Source: Dama dama | Taxonomy: Eukaryota > Chordata > Mammalia > Artiodactyla > Cervidae | DNA length: 64,000 nt | NCBI RefSeq assembly: GCF_033118175.1 | Contig: NW_026870906.1 | Span: 1,178,001-1,242,000, forward strand | Direction: 5' to 3' | Shown: positions 1 to 13,960 of the stretch, piece after piece | How positions within the stretch are numbered: the stretch's first letter is position 1 | Layout: every line of letters starts with the position of its first letter | Translations under genes and position numbers: made by a program | Notes under the pieces: generated by a model | What the model saw: the letters and a program-made list of their open reading frames with translations, nothing else | Database searches by the model: none | Told to the model about the DNA's origin: nothing

Positions 1-429
1 TTTTGAACACCGCTTCATGCTCCTCCTATTTTTCAGACCGTTTCATGCTCCTCATGTATTTCACATCTCTTGAAGCTTTTCATATTTTTCACACCTTTTC
101 AGGCTCTTCATGTTTTTGAACACCATTTCGTGCTCCTCCTATTTTTCAGACCGTTCCATGCTCCTCATATATTCGACACCTTTTGAAGCTCTTCATTTAT
201 TTTCACACATTATCAGGCTCTTCATGTTTTTCAACACCGCTTCATGCTCCTCCTATTTTTCAGACCGTTTCATGCTCATCTCATTTTTGACACCTTTTGA
301 AGCTCTTCATATTTTTCACACCTTTTGAAACTCTTCATATATTTCACACCTTTTCAGGCTCTTCATTTTTTTCAAGACCGCTTCATGCTCCTCCTAGTTT
401 TCAGACCGTTTCATGCTCCTCATATTTTT

Positions 430-1320
430 GACACCTTTTGAAGCTCTTCATATTTTTCACACCTTTTCAGGCTCTTGATGTTTTCCACACCGCTTCATGC
501 TGCTCCTCTTTTTCAGACCGTTTCATGCTCCTTCTATTTTTGACACCTTTTGAAGCTCTTCATATTTTTCACACCTTTAGAATCTCTTCACTTTTTTCAC
601 ACTTTTTTCACACATTTTCAGGCTATTCATTCATTTCAACACCGCTTCATTCTCCTCCTAATTTTCAGACCGTTTCATGCTCCTCATATTTTTGACACCT
701 TTTGAAGCTCTTCATATTTTTCACAACTTTTCAGGCGCTTCATGTTTTTGAACACCGCTTCATGCTTCTCCTATATTTCAGAAACTTTCATGCTCCTCAT
801 GTATTACACACCTTTTGAAGCTCTTCATATTTTTCACACCTTTTCAGGCTCTTCATGTTTTTCAAAACCACTTCATGCTCCTTCTATTTTTCAGACCGTT
901 TCATGCTCCTCATATTTTTGACAACTTGTGAAGCTCTTCATATTTTCACACTTTTTCAGGCTATTCATGCATTTCAACACCGCTTCAGTATCCTCCTATT
1001 TTTCAGACCGTTTCATGCTCCTCATATTTTTAACACCTTTTGAAGCTCTTCATATTTTTCACACTTTTTCAGGCTCTTCATGTTTTTCAACAACACTTCA
1101 TGCTCCTCTTAATTTTTAGACCGTTTCATGCTCCTCATATTTTTGACATCTTTAGAAGCTCTTCATAATTTTCACTAATTTTCTGGCTCTTCATGTTTTT
1201 CAACAAAACTTAATGCTCCTCTTAATTTTGAGACCGTTTCATGCTCCTCATATTTTTGACACCTTTTGAAGCTCTTTATATTTTTCACACCTTTTCTGGC
1301 TCTTCATGTTTTTCAACATC
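430..1320 (+). repeat. Array A duplicated block, partner at 7,516-8,395
   Basis: A series of unusual variants occurs in the same order at both places. Examples are GATGTTTTCCACACCG (ATGTTTTCCACACCG in the partner), TTCATTCATTTCAACACC, the GTATTACACACC form and the TTAATTTTTAGACCG form. Spacing is 7,086 bp at the left end and about 7,074 bp further right, because the left copy has about 12 extra bases in a CACTTTTTTCACAC run near 590-610. Ends are placed where the variants stop agreeing and are good to a few tens of bases. Confidence 0.75.
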
Positions 1321-1580
1321 GCTTCATGCTCATCCTATATTTCAGACCGTTTCATGCTCCTCATATTTTTCACACCTTTTGAAGCTCTTCATCTATTTCA
1401 CACCTTTTCAGGCTCTTCATGTTTTTCAACACCACTTCATGCTCCTCCTATTTCTCAGACCTTTTCATGCTCATCTCATTTCTGACACCTTTTGAAGCTC
1501 TTCATGTTTTCCACACCTGTTGAAGCTCTTCATATTTTTCACACGTTTTCAGGCTCTTCATGTTTCTCAACATCGCTTCA
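925..1580 (+). repeat. Array A duplicated block, partner at 4,196-4,851
   Basis: The block carries the TTCATGCATTTCAACACC variant, the ACAACACTTCATGCTCCTCTT variant and the CTTTAGAAGCTCTTCATAAT variant in the same order, 3,271 bp apart. It overlaps the block shared with 7.5-8.4 kb, so parts exist in at least three copies. A few single-base differences are visible, for example around 1,200 versus 4,470. Confidence 0.78.
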
Positions 1581-2130
1581 TGCTCCTCTTATTTTTGAGA
1601 CCGTTTCATGCTCCTCATATATTTGACACCTTTTGAAACTGATCATATTTTTCACACCTTTTCAAGCTCTTCATGTTTTTGAACACCACTTCATGCTCCT
1701 CCTATTTTTCATACCGTTTCATGTTCCTCATGTATTTCACACCTTTGAAGCTCTTCATATTTTTCACACCTTTTCAGGCTATTCATGTTTTTGAACACAG
1801 CTTCATGCTCCTCCTATTTTTCAGACCGTTTCAAGCTCCTCATGTTTTTGATACCTTTTAAAGCTCTTCATATATTTCACACCTTTTCAGGCTCTTCATG
1901 TTTTTCAACACCACAACATGCTCCGTCTATTTTCAAGACCGTTTCATACTCATCTCATTTTTGACACCTTTTGAAGCTCTTCATATTCTTCACACCTTTT
2001 GAAGCTCTTCATTTTTTTCAAAACTGTTTCATGCTCCTCCTATTTTTCAGACAGTTCATGCTGATCATATTTTTGAAACATTTTGAACCTCTTCATATTT
2101 TTCACACCTTTTCAGGCTCTTCATGATTTT
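1580..2130 (+). repeat. Array A duplicated block, partner at 9,360-9,910
   Basis: The two segments are 7,780 bp apart and share the CTCTTATTTTTGAGACCG variant, a shortened CACACCTTTGAAGCTC subrepeat, AACACAGCTTCATG and CACCACAACATGCTCC in the same order. One shared feature is the short ACA/CCGTTCATGCTGATCATA joint at the right end (ACAGTTCATG in the left copy, ACCGTTCATG in the right). Confidence 0.72.
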
Positions 2131-3705
2131 AACACCGGTTCATGCTCCTCCTATTTTTCAGACCGTTTCATGCTCCTCATATTTTTGACACCTTTTGAAG
2201 CTATTCATATTTTTCACACCTTTTCAGGCTCTTCATATTTTTCAACACCGCTTCATGCTCCTCCTATTTTTCAGACCGTTTCATGCTCCTCCTATATTTC
2301 AGACCGTTTCATGCTCCTCATATTTTTGACACCTTTTGAAGCTCTTCATTTATTTCACACCTTTTCAGGCTCTTCAGGTTTTTGAACAACGCGTCATTTT
2401 CCTCCTATTGTTCAGACCATTTCATGCTCCTAATATTTTTCACATCTTTTGAGCTCTTCACATTTTTCACACCTTTTCAGGCTCTTCTTGTTTTTGAACA
2501 CCGCTTCATGCTCCTCCTATTTTTCAGACCGTTTCATACTACTAATATTATTCACACCTTTTGAAGTTCTTTATATTTTTCACACCTTTTCAGAATCTTC
2601 ATAGTTTTCGAACACCGCTTCATGCTCCCCCTATTTTTCAGACCGTTTCATGCTCCTCATATTTTTGACAGCTTTTGAAGCTCTTCATATTTTTCAAACC
2701 TTTTCAGGCTCTTCATGTTTTTCAACATCGTTTCATGCCACTCCTATTTTTCAGACCGTTTCATGCTCCTCATATTTTTGACACCTTTTGAAGCTGTTCA
2801 TATTTTTCACACCTTTTCAAGCTCTTCAGGTTTTTGAACACCGCTTCATGCTCCTCCTATTTTTCAAACCGTTTCATGCTCCTCATATTTTTCACACCTT
2901 TTGAAGCTCTTCTTATTTTTGACACCTTTTCAGGCTATTCATGATTTTGAACACAGCTTCATGCTCCTCCTATTTTTCAGACCGTTTCATGCTCCTCATA
3001 TTTCTGATACCTTTTAAAGCTCTTCATATATTTCACACCTTTTCAGGCTCTTCATGTTTTTCAACACCACAAAATGCTCCTCCTATTTTCAAGACCGTTT
3101 CATGCTCATCTCATTTTTGACACCTTTTGAAGGTCTACATATTCTTCACACCTTTTGAAGCTCTTCATTTTTTTCAAAACTGCTTCATGCTCCTCCTATT
3201 TTTCAGACCGTTCATGCTGATCATATTTTTGAAACATTTTGAACTTCTTCATATTTTTCACACCTTTTCAGACTCTTCATGATTTTCAACACCATTTCAT
3301 GCTCCTCCTATTTTTCAGACCGTTTCATGCTCCTCATATTTTGACACCTATGGAGGCTCTTCATATTTTTCACACCTTTTCAGGCTCTTCATGTGTTTCA
3401 ACACCACTTAATGATCGTCCTATTTTTCAGACTGTTTCATGCTCCTCATATTTTTGACACCGTTTGAAGCTGTTCATATTTTTCACACCTTTTCAGGCTC
3501 TTCATATTTTTCAACACCGCTTCATGCTCCTCATATTTTTCAGACCGTTTCATGCTCCTCCTATTTTTCAGAACTTTTCATGCTCCTCATATTTCTGACA
3601 CCTTTTGAAGCTCTTCATGTTTTTCACACCTGTTGAAGCTCTTCATATTTTTCACACGTTTTCAGGCTCTTCATGTTTTTCAACATCGCTTCATGCTCCT
3701 CCTAT
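2053..3705 (+). repeat. Array A ~3.7-kb-spaced repeat, partner at 5,804-7,370
   Basis: The spacing is 3,751 bp at the left end and 3,665-3,666 bp from about 2,400 rightwards. The change comes from an 85-bp block present near 2,320-2,400 and missing from the right copy. Eighty-five bases equals three subrepeats (28+28+29), so it fits an in-register exchange. Shared variants include CTATTGTTCAGACC, TCATACTACTAATATT, CAGAATCTTCAT and CATCGTTTCATGCCACTCC. Confidence 0.82.
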
Positions 3706-6700
3706 TTTTCAGACCGTTTCACGCTCCTCATATTTTTGACAACTTTTGAAGCTCTTCATATTTTTCACACCTTATCAGTCTCTTCATGTTTTTAAACACC
3801 GCTTCATGCTCCTCCTATTTTTCAGACCGTTTAATGCTCTTCATGTATTTCACATCTTTGAAGCTTTTCATATTTTTCACACCTTTTCAGGCTCTTCATG
3901 TTTTTGAACACCGTTTCATGCTACTCCTATTTTTCAAACCGTTTCATGCTCCTCATATTTTTGACACCTTTTGAAGCTCTTCATTTATTTTCACACATTT
4001 TCACGCTCTTCATGTTTTTGAACACCGCTTCATGCTCCTCCTATTTTTCAGACCGTTTCTTGCTCCTCATATTTTTGACACCTTTTGAAGCTCTTCATTT
4101 ATTTTCACACATTTTCAGGCTCTTCATGTTTTTCAACACCTCTTCTTGCTCCTCCTATTTTTCAGACCGTTTCATGCTCCTCATATATTTGACAGCTTTT
4201 GAAGCTCTTCATATTTTCACACTTTTTCAGGCTATTCATGCATTTCAACACCGCTTCAGTATCCTCCTATTTTTCAGACCGTTTCATGCTCCTCATATTT
4301 TTAACACCTTTTGAAGCTCTTCATATTTTTCACACTTTTTCAGGCTCTTCATGTTTTTCAACAACACTTCATGCTCCTCTTAATTTTTAGACCGTTTCAT
4401 GCTCCTCATATTTTTGACATCTTTAGAAGCTCTTCATAATTTTCACAACTTTTCTGGCTCTTCATTTTTTTCAACAACACTTAATGCTCCTCTTAATTTT
4501 GAGACCGTTTCATGCTCCTCATATTTTTGACACCTTTTGAAGCTCTTTATATTTTTCACACCTTTTCTGGCTCTTCATGTTTTTCAACATCGCTTCATGC
4601 TCCTCCTATATTTCAGACCGTTTCATGCTCCTCATATTTTTCACACCTTTTGAAGCTCTTCATATATTTCACACCTTTTCAGGCTCTTCATGTTTTTCAA
4701 CACCACTTCATGCTCCTCCTATTTCTCAGACCTTTTCATGCTCATCTCATTTTTGACACCTTTTGAAGCTCTTCATGTTTTTCACACCTGTTGAAGCTCT
4801 TCATATTTTTCACACGTTTTCAGGCTCTTCATGTTTTTCAACATGGCTTCATGCTCCTCCTATATTTCTGACCATTTCATGCTCCTCATATTTTTGACAA
4901 CTTTTGAAGCTCTTCATATTTTTCACACCTTATCAGTCTCTTCATGTTTTTGAACACCGCTTCATGCTCCTCCTATTTTTCAGACCGTTTAATGCTCCTC
5001 ATGTATTTCACATCTTTTGAAGCTTTTCATATTTTTCACACCTTCTCAGGCTCTTCATGTTTTTGAACACCGCTTCATGCTCCTCCTATTTTTCAGACCG
5101 TTCCATGCTCCTCATATTTTTCACACCTTTTGAAGCTCTTCATATATTTCACACCTTTTCAGGCTCTTCATGTTTTTGAACACCGCTTCATGCTCCTCCT
5201 ATTTTTCAGACCGTTCCATGCTCCTCATATTTTTGACACCTTTTGAAGCTCTTCATTTATTTTCACACATTTTCAGGCTCTTCTTGTTTTTGAACACCGC
5301 TTCATGCTCTTCCTATATTTCAGACCGTTTCATGCTCCTCATATTTTTCACACCTTTTGAAGCTCTTCATATATTTCACACCTTTTCAGGCTCTTCATGT
5401 TTTTCAACACCACTTCATGCTCCCCCTATTTTTCAGACCATTTCATGCTCATCTCATTTTTGACACCTTTTGAAGCTCTACATATTCTTCACACCTTTTG
5501 AAGCTCTTCATTTTTTTCAAAACTGCTTCATGCTCCTCCTATTTTTCAGACCGTTCATGCTGATCATATTTTTGAAACATTTTGAACCTCTTCATATTTT
5601 TCACACCTTTTCAGGCTCTTCATGATTTTCAACACCATTTCATGCTCCTCCTATTTTTCAGACCGTTTCATGCTCCTCATATTTTGACACCTATGGAGGC
5701 TCTTCATATTTTTCACACCTTTTCAGGCTCTTCATGTGTTTCAACACCGCTTAATGATCGTCCTATTTTTCAGACCGTTTCATGCTCCTCATATTTTTCA
5801 GACCGTTCATGCTGATCATATTTTTGAAACATTTTGAACCTCTTCATATTTTTCACACCTTTTCAGGCTCTTCATGATTTTAACACCGGTTCATGCTCCT
5901 CCTATTTTTCAGACCGTTTCATGCTCCTCATATTTTTGACACCTTTTGAAGCTATTCATATTTTTCACACCTTTTCAGGCTCTTCATATTTTTCAACACC
6001 GCTTCATGCTCCTCCTATTTTTCAGACCGTTTCATGCTCCTCCTATTTTTCAGACCGTTTCATGCTCCTCCTATTGTTCAGACCATTTCATGCTCCTAAT
6101 ATTTTTCACATCTTTTGAGCTCTTCACATTTTTCACACCTTTTCAGGCTCTTCTTGTTTTTGAACACCGCTTCATGCTCCTCCTATTTTTCAGACCGTTT
6201 CATACTACTAATATTTTTCACACCTTTTGAAGTTCTTTATATTTTTCACACCTTTTCAGAATCTTCATGGTTTTCGAACACCGCTTCATGCTCCTCCTAT
6301 TTTTCAGACCGTTTCATGCTCCTCATATTTTGACAGCTTTTGAAGCTCTTCATATTTTTCAAACCTTTTCAGGCTCTTCATGTTTTTCAACATCGTTTCA
6401 TGCCACTCCTATTTTTCAGACCGTTTCATGCTCCTCATATTTTTGACACCTTTTGAATCTGTTCATATTTTTCACACCTTTTCAAGCTCTTCATGATTTT
6501 GAACACCGCTTCATGCTCCTCCTATTTTTCAAACCGTTTCATGCTCCTCATATTTTTCACACCTTTTGAAGCTCTTCTTATTTTTCACACCTTTGCAGGC
6601 TCTTCATGTTTTTGATCACAGCTTCATGCTCCTCCTATTTTTCAGACCGTTTCATGCTCCTCATATTTCTGATACCTTTTAAAGCTCTTCATATATTTCA

Positions 6701-9700
6701 CACCTTTTCAGGCTCTTCATGTTTTTCAACACCACAAAATGCTCCTCCTATTTTCAAGACCGTTTCATGCTCATCTCATTTTTGACACCTTTTGAAGGTC
6801 TACATATTCTTCACACCTTTTGAAGCTCTTCATTTTTTTCAAAACTGCTTCATGCTCCTCCTATTTTTCAGACTGTTCATGCTGATCATATTTTTGAAAC
6901 ATTTTGAACCTCTTCATATTTTTCACACCTTTTCAGACTCTTCATGATTTTCAACACCATTTCATGCTCCTCCTATTTTTCAGACCGTTTCATGCTCCTC
7001 ATATTTTGACACCTATGGAGGCTCTTCATATTTTTCACACCTTTCCAGGCTCTTCATGTGTTTCAACACCGCTTAATGATCGTCCTATTTTTCAGACCGT
7101 TTCATGCTCCTCATATTTTTGACACCTTTTGAAGCTATTCATATTTTTCACACTTTTTCAGGCTCTTCATATTTTTCAACACCGCTTTATGCTCCTCATA
7201 TTTTTCAGACCGTTTCATGCTCCTCCTATTTTTCAGAACTTTTAATGCTCCTCATATTTCTGACACCTTTTGAAGCTCTTCATGTTTTTCACACCTGTTG
7301 AAGCTCTTCATATTTTTCACACGTTTTCAGGCTCTTCATGTTTTTCAACATCGCTTCATGCTCCTCCTATTTTTTAGACCGTTTAATGCTCCTCATATTT
7401 TTCACACCTTTTGAAACTCTTCATATATTTCACACCTTTTCAGGCTCTTCATTTTTTTCAACACCGCTTCATGCTCCTCCTATTTTTCAGACCGTTTCAT
7501 GCTCCTCATATTTTTGACACCTTTTGAAGCTCTTCATATTTTTCACACCTTTTCAGTCTCTTCATGTTTTCCACACCGCTTCATGCTGCTCCTCTTTTTC
7601 AGACCGTTTCATGCTCCTTCTATTTTTGACACCTTTTGAAGCTCTTCATATTTTTCACACCTTTAGAATCTCTTCACTTTTTCACACATTTTCAGGCTAT
7701 TCATTCATTTCAACACCGCTTCATTCTCCTCCTAATTTTCAGAACGTGTCATGCTCCTCATATTTTTGACACCTTTTGAAGCTCTTCATATTTTTCACAA
7801 CTTTTCAGGTGCTTCATGTTTTTGAACACCGCTTCATGCTTCTCCTATATTTCAGAAACTTTCATGCTCCTCATGTATTACACACCTTTTGAGGCTCTTC
7901 ATATTTTTCACACCTTTTCAGGCTCTTCATGTTTTTCAAAACCACTTCATGCTCCTTCTATTTTTCAGACCGTTTCATGCTCCTCATAATTTTGACACGT
8001 TTTGAAGCTCTTCATATTTTTCACACCTTTTCAGGCTTTCATGTTTTTCAACACCGCTTCATGCTCCTCCTATTTTTCAGACCGTTTCATGCTCCTCATA
8101 TTTTTAACACCTTTTGAAGGTCTTCATATTTTTCACACTTTTTTCAGGCTCTTCATGTTTTTCAACAACACTTCATGCTCCTGTTAATTTTTAGACCGTT
8201 TCATGCTCCTCATATTTTTGACATCTTTAGAAGCTCTTCATAATTTTCACAACTTTTCTGGCTCTTCATGTTTTTCAACAACACTTAATGCTCCTCTTAA
8301 TTTTGAGACCGTTTCATGCTCCTCATATTTTTGACACCTTTTGAAGCTCTTTATATTTTTCACACCTTTTCTGGCTCTTCATGTTTTTCAACATCGCTTC
8401 ATGCTCCTCCTATTTCTCAGACCTTTTCATGCTCATCTCATTTTTGACACCTTTTGAAGCTCTTCATGTTTTTCACACCTGTTGAAGCTCTTCATATTTT
8501 TCACACGTTTTCAGGCTCTTCATGTTTTTCAACATCGCTTCATGCTCCTCCTATATTTCAGACCGTTTCATGCTCCTCATATTTTTGACAACTTTTGAAG
8601 CTCTTCATATTTTTCACACCTTATCAGTCTCTTCATGTTTTTAAACACCGCTTCATGCTCCTCCTATTTTTCAGACCGTTTAATGCTCCTCATGTATTTC
8701 ACATCTTTTGAAGCTTTTCATATTTTTCACACCTTTTCAGGCTCTTCATGTTTTTGAACACCATTTCATGCTCCTACTATTTTTCAGACAGTTCCATGCT
8801 CCTCATATTTTTGACACCTTTTGAAGCTCTTCATTTATTTTCACACATTTTCAGGCTCTTCATGTTTTTGAACACCGCTTCATGCTCCTCCTATATTTCA
8901 GACCGTTTCATGCTCCTCATATTTTTCACACCTTTTGAAGCTCTTCATATATTTCACACCTTTTCAGGCTCTTCATGTTTTTCAACACCACTTCATGCTC
9001 CTCCTATTTTTCAGACCGTTTCATGCTCATCTCATTTTTGACACCTTTTGAAGATCTACATATTCTTCACACCTTTTGAAGCTCTTCATTTTTTTCAAAA
9101 CTGCTTCATGCTCCTCCTATTTTTCAGACCGTTTCATGCTCCTCATATTTTTGACACCTTTTGAAGCTCTTCATGTTTTTCACACCTGTTGAAGCTCTTC
9201 ATATTTTTCACACGTTTTCAGGCTCTTCATGTTTTTCAACACCGCTTCATGCTGTTCCTATTTTTCAGACCGTTTCATGCTCCTCATATATTTGACACCT
9301 TTTGAATCTCTTCATATTTTTACATCTTTTCATGCTCTTCATGTTTTTCAACACCGCTCATGCTCCTCTTATTTTTGAGACCGTTTCATGCTCCTCATAT
9401 ATTTGACACCTTTTGAAGCTGATCATATTTTTCACACCTTTTCAAGCTCTTCATGTTTTTGAACACCACTTCATGCTCCTCCTATTTTTCATTCCGTTTC
9501 ATGTTCCTCATGTTTTTCACACCTTTGAAGCTCTTCATATTTTTCACACCTTTTCAGGCTATTCATGTTTTTGAACACAGCTTCATGCTCCTCCTATTTT
9601 TCAGACCGTTTCATGCTCCTCATATTTTTGATACCTTTTAAAGCTCTTCATATATTTCACACCTTTTCAGGCTCTTCATGTTTTTCAACACCACAACATG

Positions 9701-12379
9701 CTCCTTCTATTTTCAAGACCGTTTCATACTCATCTCATTTTTGACACCTTTTGAAGCTCTTCATATTCTTCACACCTTTTGAAGCTCTTCATTTTTTTCA
9801 AAACTGTTTCATGCTCCTCCTATTTTTCAGACCGTTCATGCTGATCATATTTTTGAAACATTTTGAACCTCTTCATGTTTTTCACATCTTTTCAGGCTCT
9901 TCATGATTTTCAACACCGTTTCATGCTCCTCCTATTTTTCAGACAGTTTCATGCTCCTCATATTTTGACACCTTTGGAGGCTCTTCATATTTTTCACACC
10001 TTTCCAGGGTCTTCATGTGTTTCAACACCGCTTAATGATCGTCCTATTTTTCAGACCGTTTCATGCTCCTCATATTTTTGACACCTTTTGAAAATATTCA
10101 TATTTTTCACACCTTTTCAGGCTCTTCATATTTTTCAACACCGCTTCATGCTCCTCCTATTTTTCAGACCTTTTCATGCCCATCTCATTTTTGACACCTT
10201 TTGAAGCTCTTCATCTTTTTCACACCTGTTGAAGCTCTTCATATTTTTCACACGTTTTCAGGCTCTTCATGTTTTTGAACATCGTTTCATGCTCCTCCTA
10301 TTTTTCAGACCGTTTCATGCTCCTCATATTTTTGACACCTTTTGAAGCACTTCATATTTTTCACACTTTTTCAGGCTCTTCATGTTTTTCAACACCGCTT
10401 CATGCTCCTCCTATTTTTCAGACCCTTTCATGCTCCTCATATATTTGACACCTTTTGAAGCTGTTCATATTTTTCACACCTTTTCAAGCACTTTATGTTT
10501 TTGAACACCACTTCATGCTCCTACTCTTTTTCATACCGTTTCATGCTCCTCATATTTTTCACACCTTTGAAGCTCTTCATATTTTTCACACCTTTTCAGG
10601 CTATTCATGTTTTTGAACAGAGCTTCATGCTCCTCTGATTTTTCAGACCGTTTCTTGCTCCTCATATTTTTGACCCCTTTTGAAGCTCTTCATATGTTTC
10701 AAACCTTTTCAGGCTCTACATGTTTTTGAACACCGATTCATTCTCATCCTATTTTTCAGACCGATTCATGCTACTCATATTTTTGACACCTTTTGAAGCT
10801 CTTCATATTTTTCTCACCTTTTCAGACTGTTCATATTTTTTCAACACTGCTTCATGCTCCTCCTATTTTTCAGACCGTTTCATTCTCTTCATGTTTTTGA
10901 CATCTTTTGAATCTCATTATATTTTTCACATCTTTTCAGGCTATTCATGTTTTTCAACACAGCTCATGCTCCTCCTCTTTTTCAGACCGTCTCATGCTCC
11001 TCATATTTGTGACACCTTTTGAAGCTCTTCATATAGTTCACACATTTTCAGGCTCTTCATGTTTTTCAAGATCGCTTCATGCTCCTCCTATTTTTCAGTT
11101 CGTTTCATGCTCCTCATATTTTTTACATCTTTTGAAGCTCTTCATATGTTTCAAACCTTTTCAGGCCCTTCATGATTTTGAACACCGTTTCATTCTCATC
11201 CTATTTTTCAGACCGTTTCATGCTCCTCATATTTTTGACATCCTTTGAGGCTCTTCATATATTTCACACCTTTTCAGGCTCTTCATGTTTTTCACATCGC
11301 TTCATGCTCCTCCGATTTTTCAGACCGTTTAATGCTCCTCATATTTTTGACACCTCTTGCCGCTCTTCATATTTTTCACACCTTTTCAGGCTCTTCATGT
11401 TTTTCAACACTGCTTCATGCTCCTCCTATATTTCAGACCGTTTCATGCTCCTCGTATTTTTGACACCTTTTGAAGCTCTTCATATTTTTCACACCTTTTC
11501 AGGCTGTTCATGTTTTTGAACACCGTTTCATGCTCCTCCTATTTTTCAGACCATTTCATGATCCTCATATTTTTTACACCTTTTGAAGCTCTTCATATTT
11601 TTCACACCTGTTCAGCCTCTTCATATATTTGAACACCGTTTCATGCCCCTCCTATATTTCAGACCGTTTCATGCTCCTCATATTTTTGACACGTTTTGAA
11701 GCTCTTCATTTTTTTCACACATTTTCAGGCTCTTCGTGTTTTTGAACACCGCTTCATGCTCCTCCTATTTTTCAGACCTTTTCATGCTCCTCATATTTTT
11801 CACACCTTTTGAAGCTCTTCATTTTTTCACACCTTTTCAGGCTCTTCATGTTTTTTACACGGCTTCATGATCCTCCTAGTTTTCAGTCCGTTTCATGCTC
11901 CTCATATTTTGACACCTTTTGAAGCTCTTCATATTTTTCACACCTTTTCAGGCTCTTCATGTTTTTCAAAACCGCTTAATGATCCTCCTATTTTTCAGAC
12001 CGTTTCATGCTCCTCATATTTTAACACCTTTTGAAACTCTTCATATTTTTCACACGTTTTCAGGCTCTTCATGTTTTTCAACACCGCTTCATGCTGTTCC
12101 TCTTTTTCAGACCGTTTCATGCTCCTTCTATTTTTGACACCTTTTGAAGCTCTTCATATTTTTCACACCTTTTGAAGCTCTTGATTTTTTTCAGAAATTT
12201 TCAGGTTCTTCATGTTTTTCTGCAACGCTTCATGCTCCTCCTATTTTTCAGACCGTTTCATGCTCCTCATATTTTGACAGCTTTTGAAGCTCTTCATATT
12301 TTCACACTTTTTCAGGCTATTCATGCATTTCAACACCGCTTCAGTATCCTCCTATTTTTCAGACCGTTTCATGCTCCTC

Positions 12380-13960
12380 ATATTTTTGACACCTTTTGAA
12401 GCTCTTCATATTTTTCACACCTTTGCAGGCTCTTCATGTTTCTCAACACCAGTTCATGCTCCTCTTAATTTTGAGATCTTTTCATGCTCCTCATATTTTT
12501 GACATCTTTAGAAGTTCTTCATAATTTTCACACCTTTTCTGGCTCTTCATGTTTTTCAACACCAGTTCATGCTCCTCCTATTTTTCATACCGTTTCATGC
12601 TCCTCATATTTTTGACACCTTTTGAAGCTCTTCATATTTTTCACACCTTTTCTGGCTCTTCATGTTTTTCAACATCGCTTAATGCTCCTCCCATATTTCA
12701 GACCGTTTCATGCTCCTCATATTTTTCAAACCTTTTGAAGCTCTTCATATATTTCACACCATTTCAGGCTCTACATGTTTTTCAACACCACTTCATTCTC
12801 CTCATATTTTTCAGACCTTTTCATGCTCATCTCATTTTTGACACCTTTTGAAGCTCTTCATGTTTTCACACCTGTTGAAGCTCTCATATTTTTCACACTT
12901 TTTCAGGCTCTTCATGTTTTTCAACACCGCTTCATGCTCCTCCTATTTTTCAGACCATTTCATCCTCCTCATATTTTTGACACCTTTTGAAGCTCTTCAT
13001 ATTTTTCACACCTTATCAGTCTCTTCAGGTTTTTGAACACTGCTTCATGCTCCTCCTATTTTTCAGACCGTTTAACGCTCCTCATGTATTTCACATCTTT
13101 TGAAGCTTTTCATATTTTTCACACCTTTTCAGGCTCTTCATGTTTTTGAACACCGTTTCATGCTCTTCCTATTTTTCAGACCGTTTCATGCTCCTCATAT
13201 TTTTGAAACATTTTGAAGCTCTTCATTTATTTTCACACATTTTCAGGCTCTTCATGTTTTTGAACACAGCTTCATGCTCCTCCTATTTTTCAGACCGTTT
13301 CATGCTCCTCATATTTATGATACCTTTTAAAGCTCTTCATATATTTCACACCTTTTCAGGCTCTTCATGTTTTTCAACACCAAAACATGCCCCTCCTATT
13401 TTCAAGACCGTTTCATGCTCATCTCATTTTTGACACCTTTTGAAGCTCTACATATTCTTCACACCTTTTGAAGCTCTTCATTTTTTTCAAAACTGCTTCA
13501 TGCTCCTCCTATTTTTCAGACCGTTCATGCTGATCATATTTTTGAAACATTTTGAACCTCTTCATGTTTTCCACATCTTTTCAGGCTCTTCATGATTTTC
13601 AACACCGTTTCATGCTCCTCCTATTTTTCAGACCGTTTCATGCTCCTCATATTTTGACACATTTAGAGGCTCTTCATATTTTTCACACCTTTCCAGGTTC
13701 TTCATGTGTTTCAACACCGCTTGATGATCGTCCTATTTTTCAGACCGTTTCATGCTCCTCATATTTTTGACACCTTTTGAAGCTATTCATATTTTTCACA
13801 CCTTTTCAGGCTCTTCATATTTTTCAACACCGCTTCATGCTCCTCCTATTTTTCAGACCGTTTCATGCTCCTCCTATTTTTCAGAACATTTCATGCTCCG
13901 CATATTTTTGACACCTTTTGAAACTCTTCATATTTTGCACACCTTTTCAGGCTCTTCATG
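12380..13960 (+). repeat. Array A duplicated block, partner at 19,992-21,573
   Basis: Long collinear agreement at a spacing of 7,612-7,613 bp. Shared variants include CACCAGTTCATGCTCC, the GAAGCTCTTCATGTTTTCAC joint, CAGGTTTTTGAACACTGC, ATTTATGATACC and CACATTTAGAGG or CACCTTTAGAGG. Part of the same block (18,240-19,080) recurs again at 20,383-21,223 with a spacing of 2,143 bp, about 76 subrepeats or 19 monomers. Confidence 0.8.
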
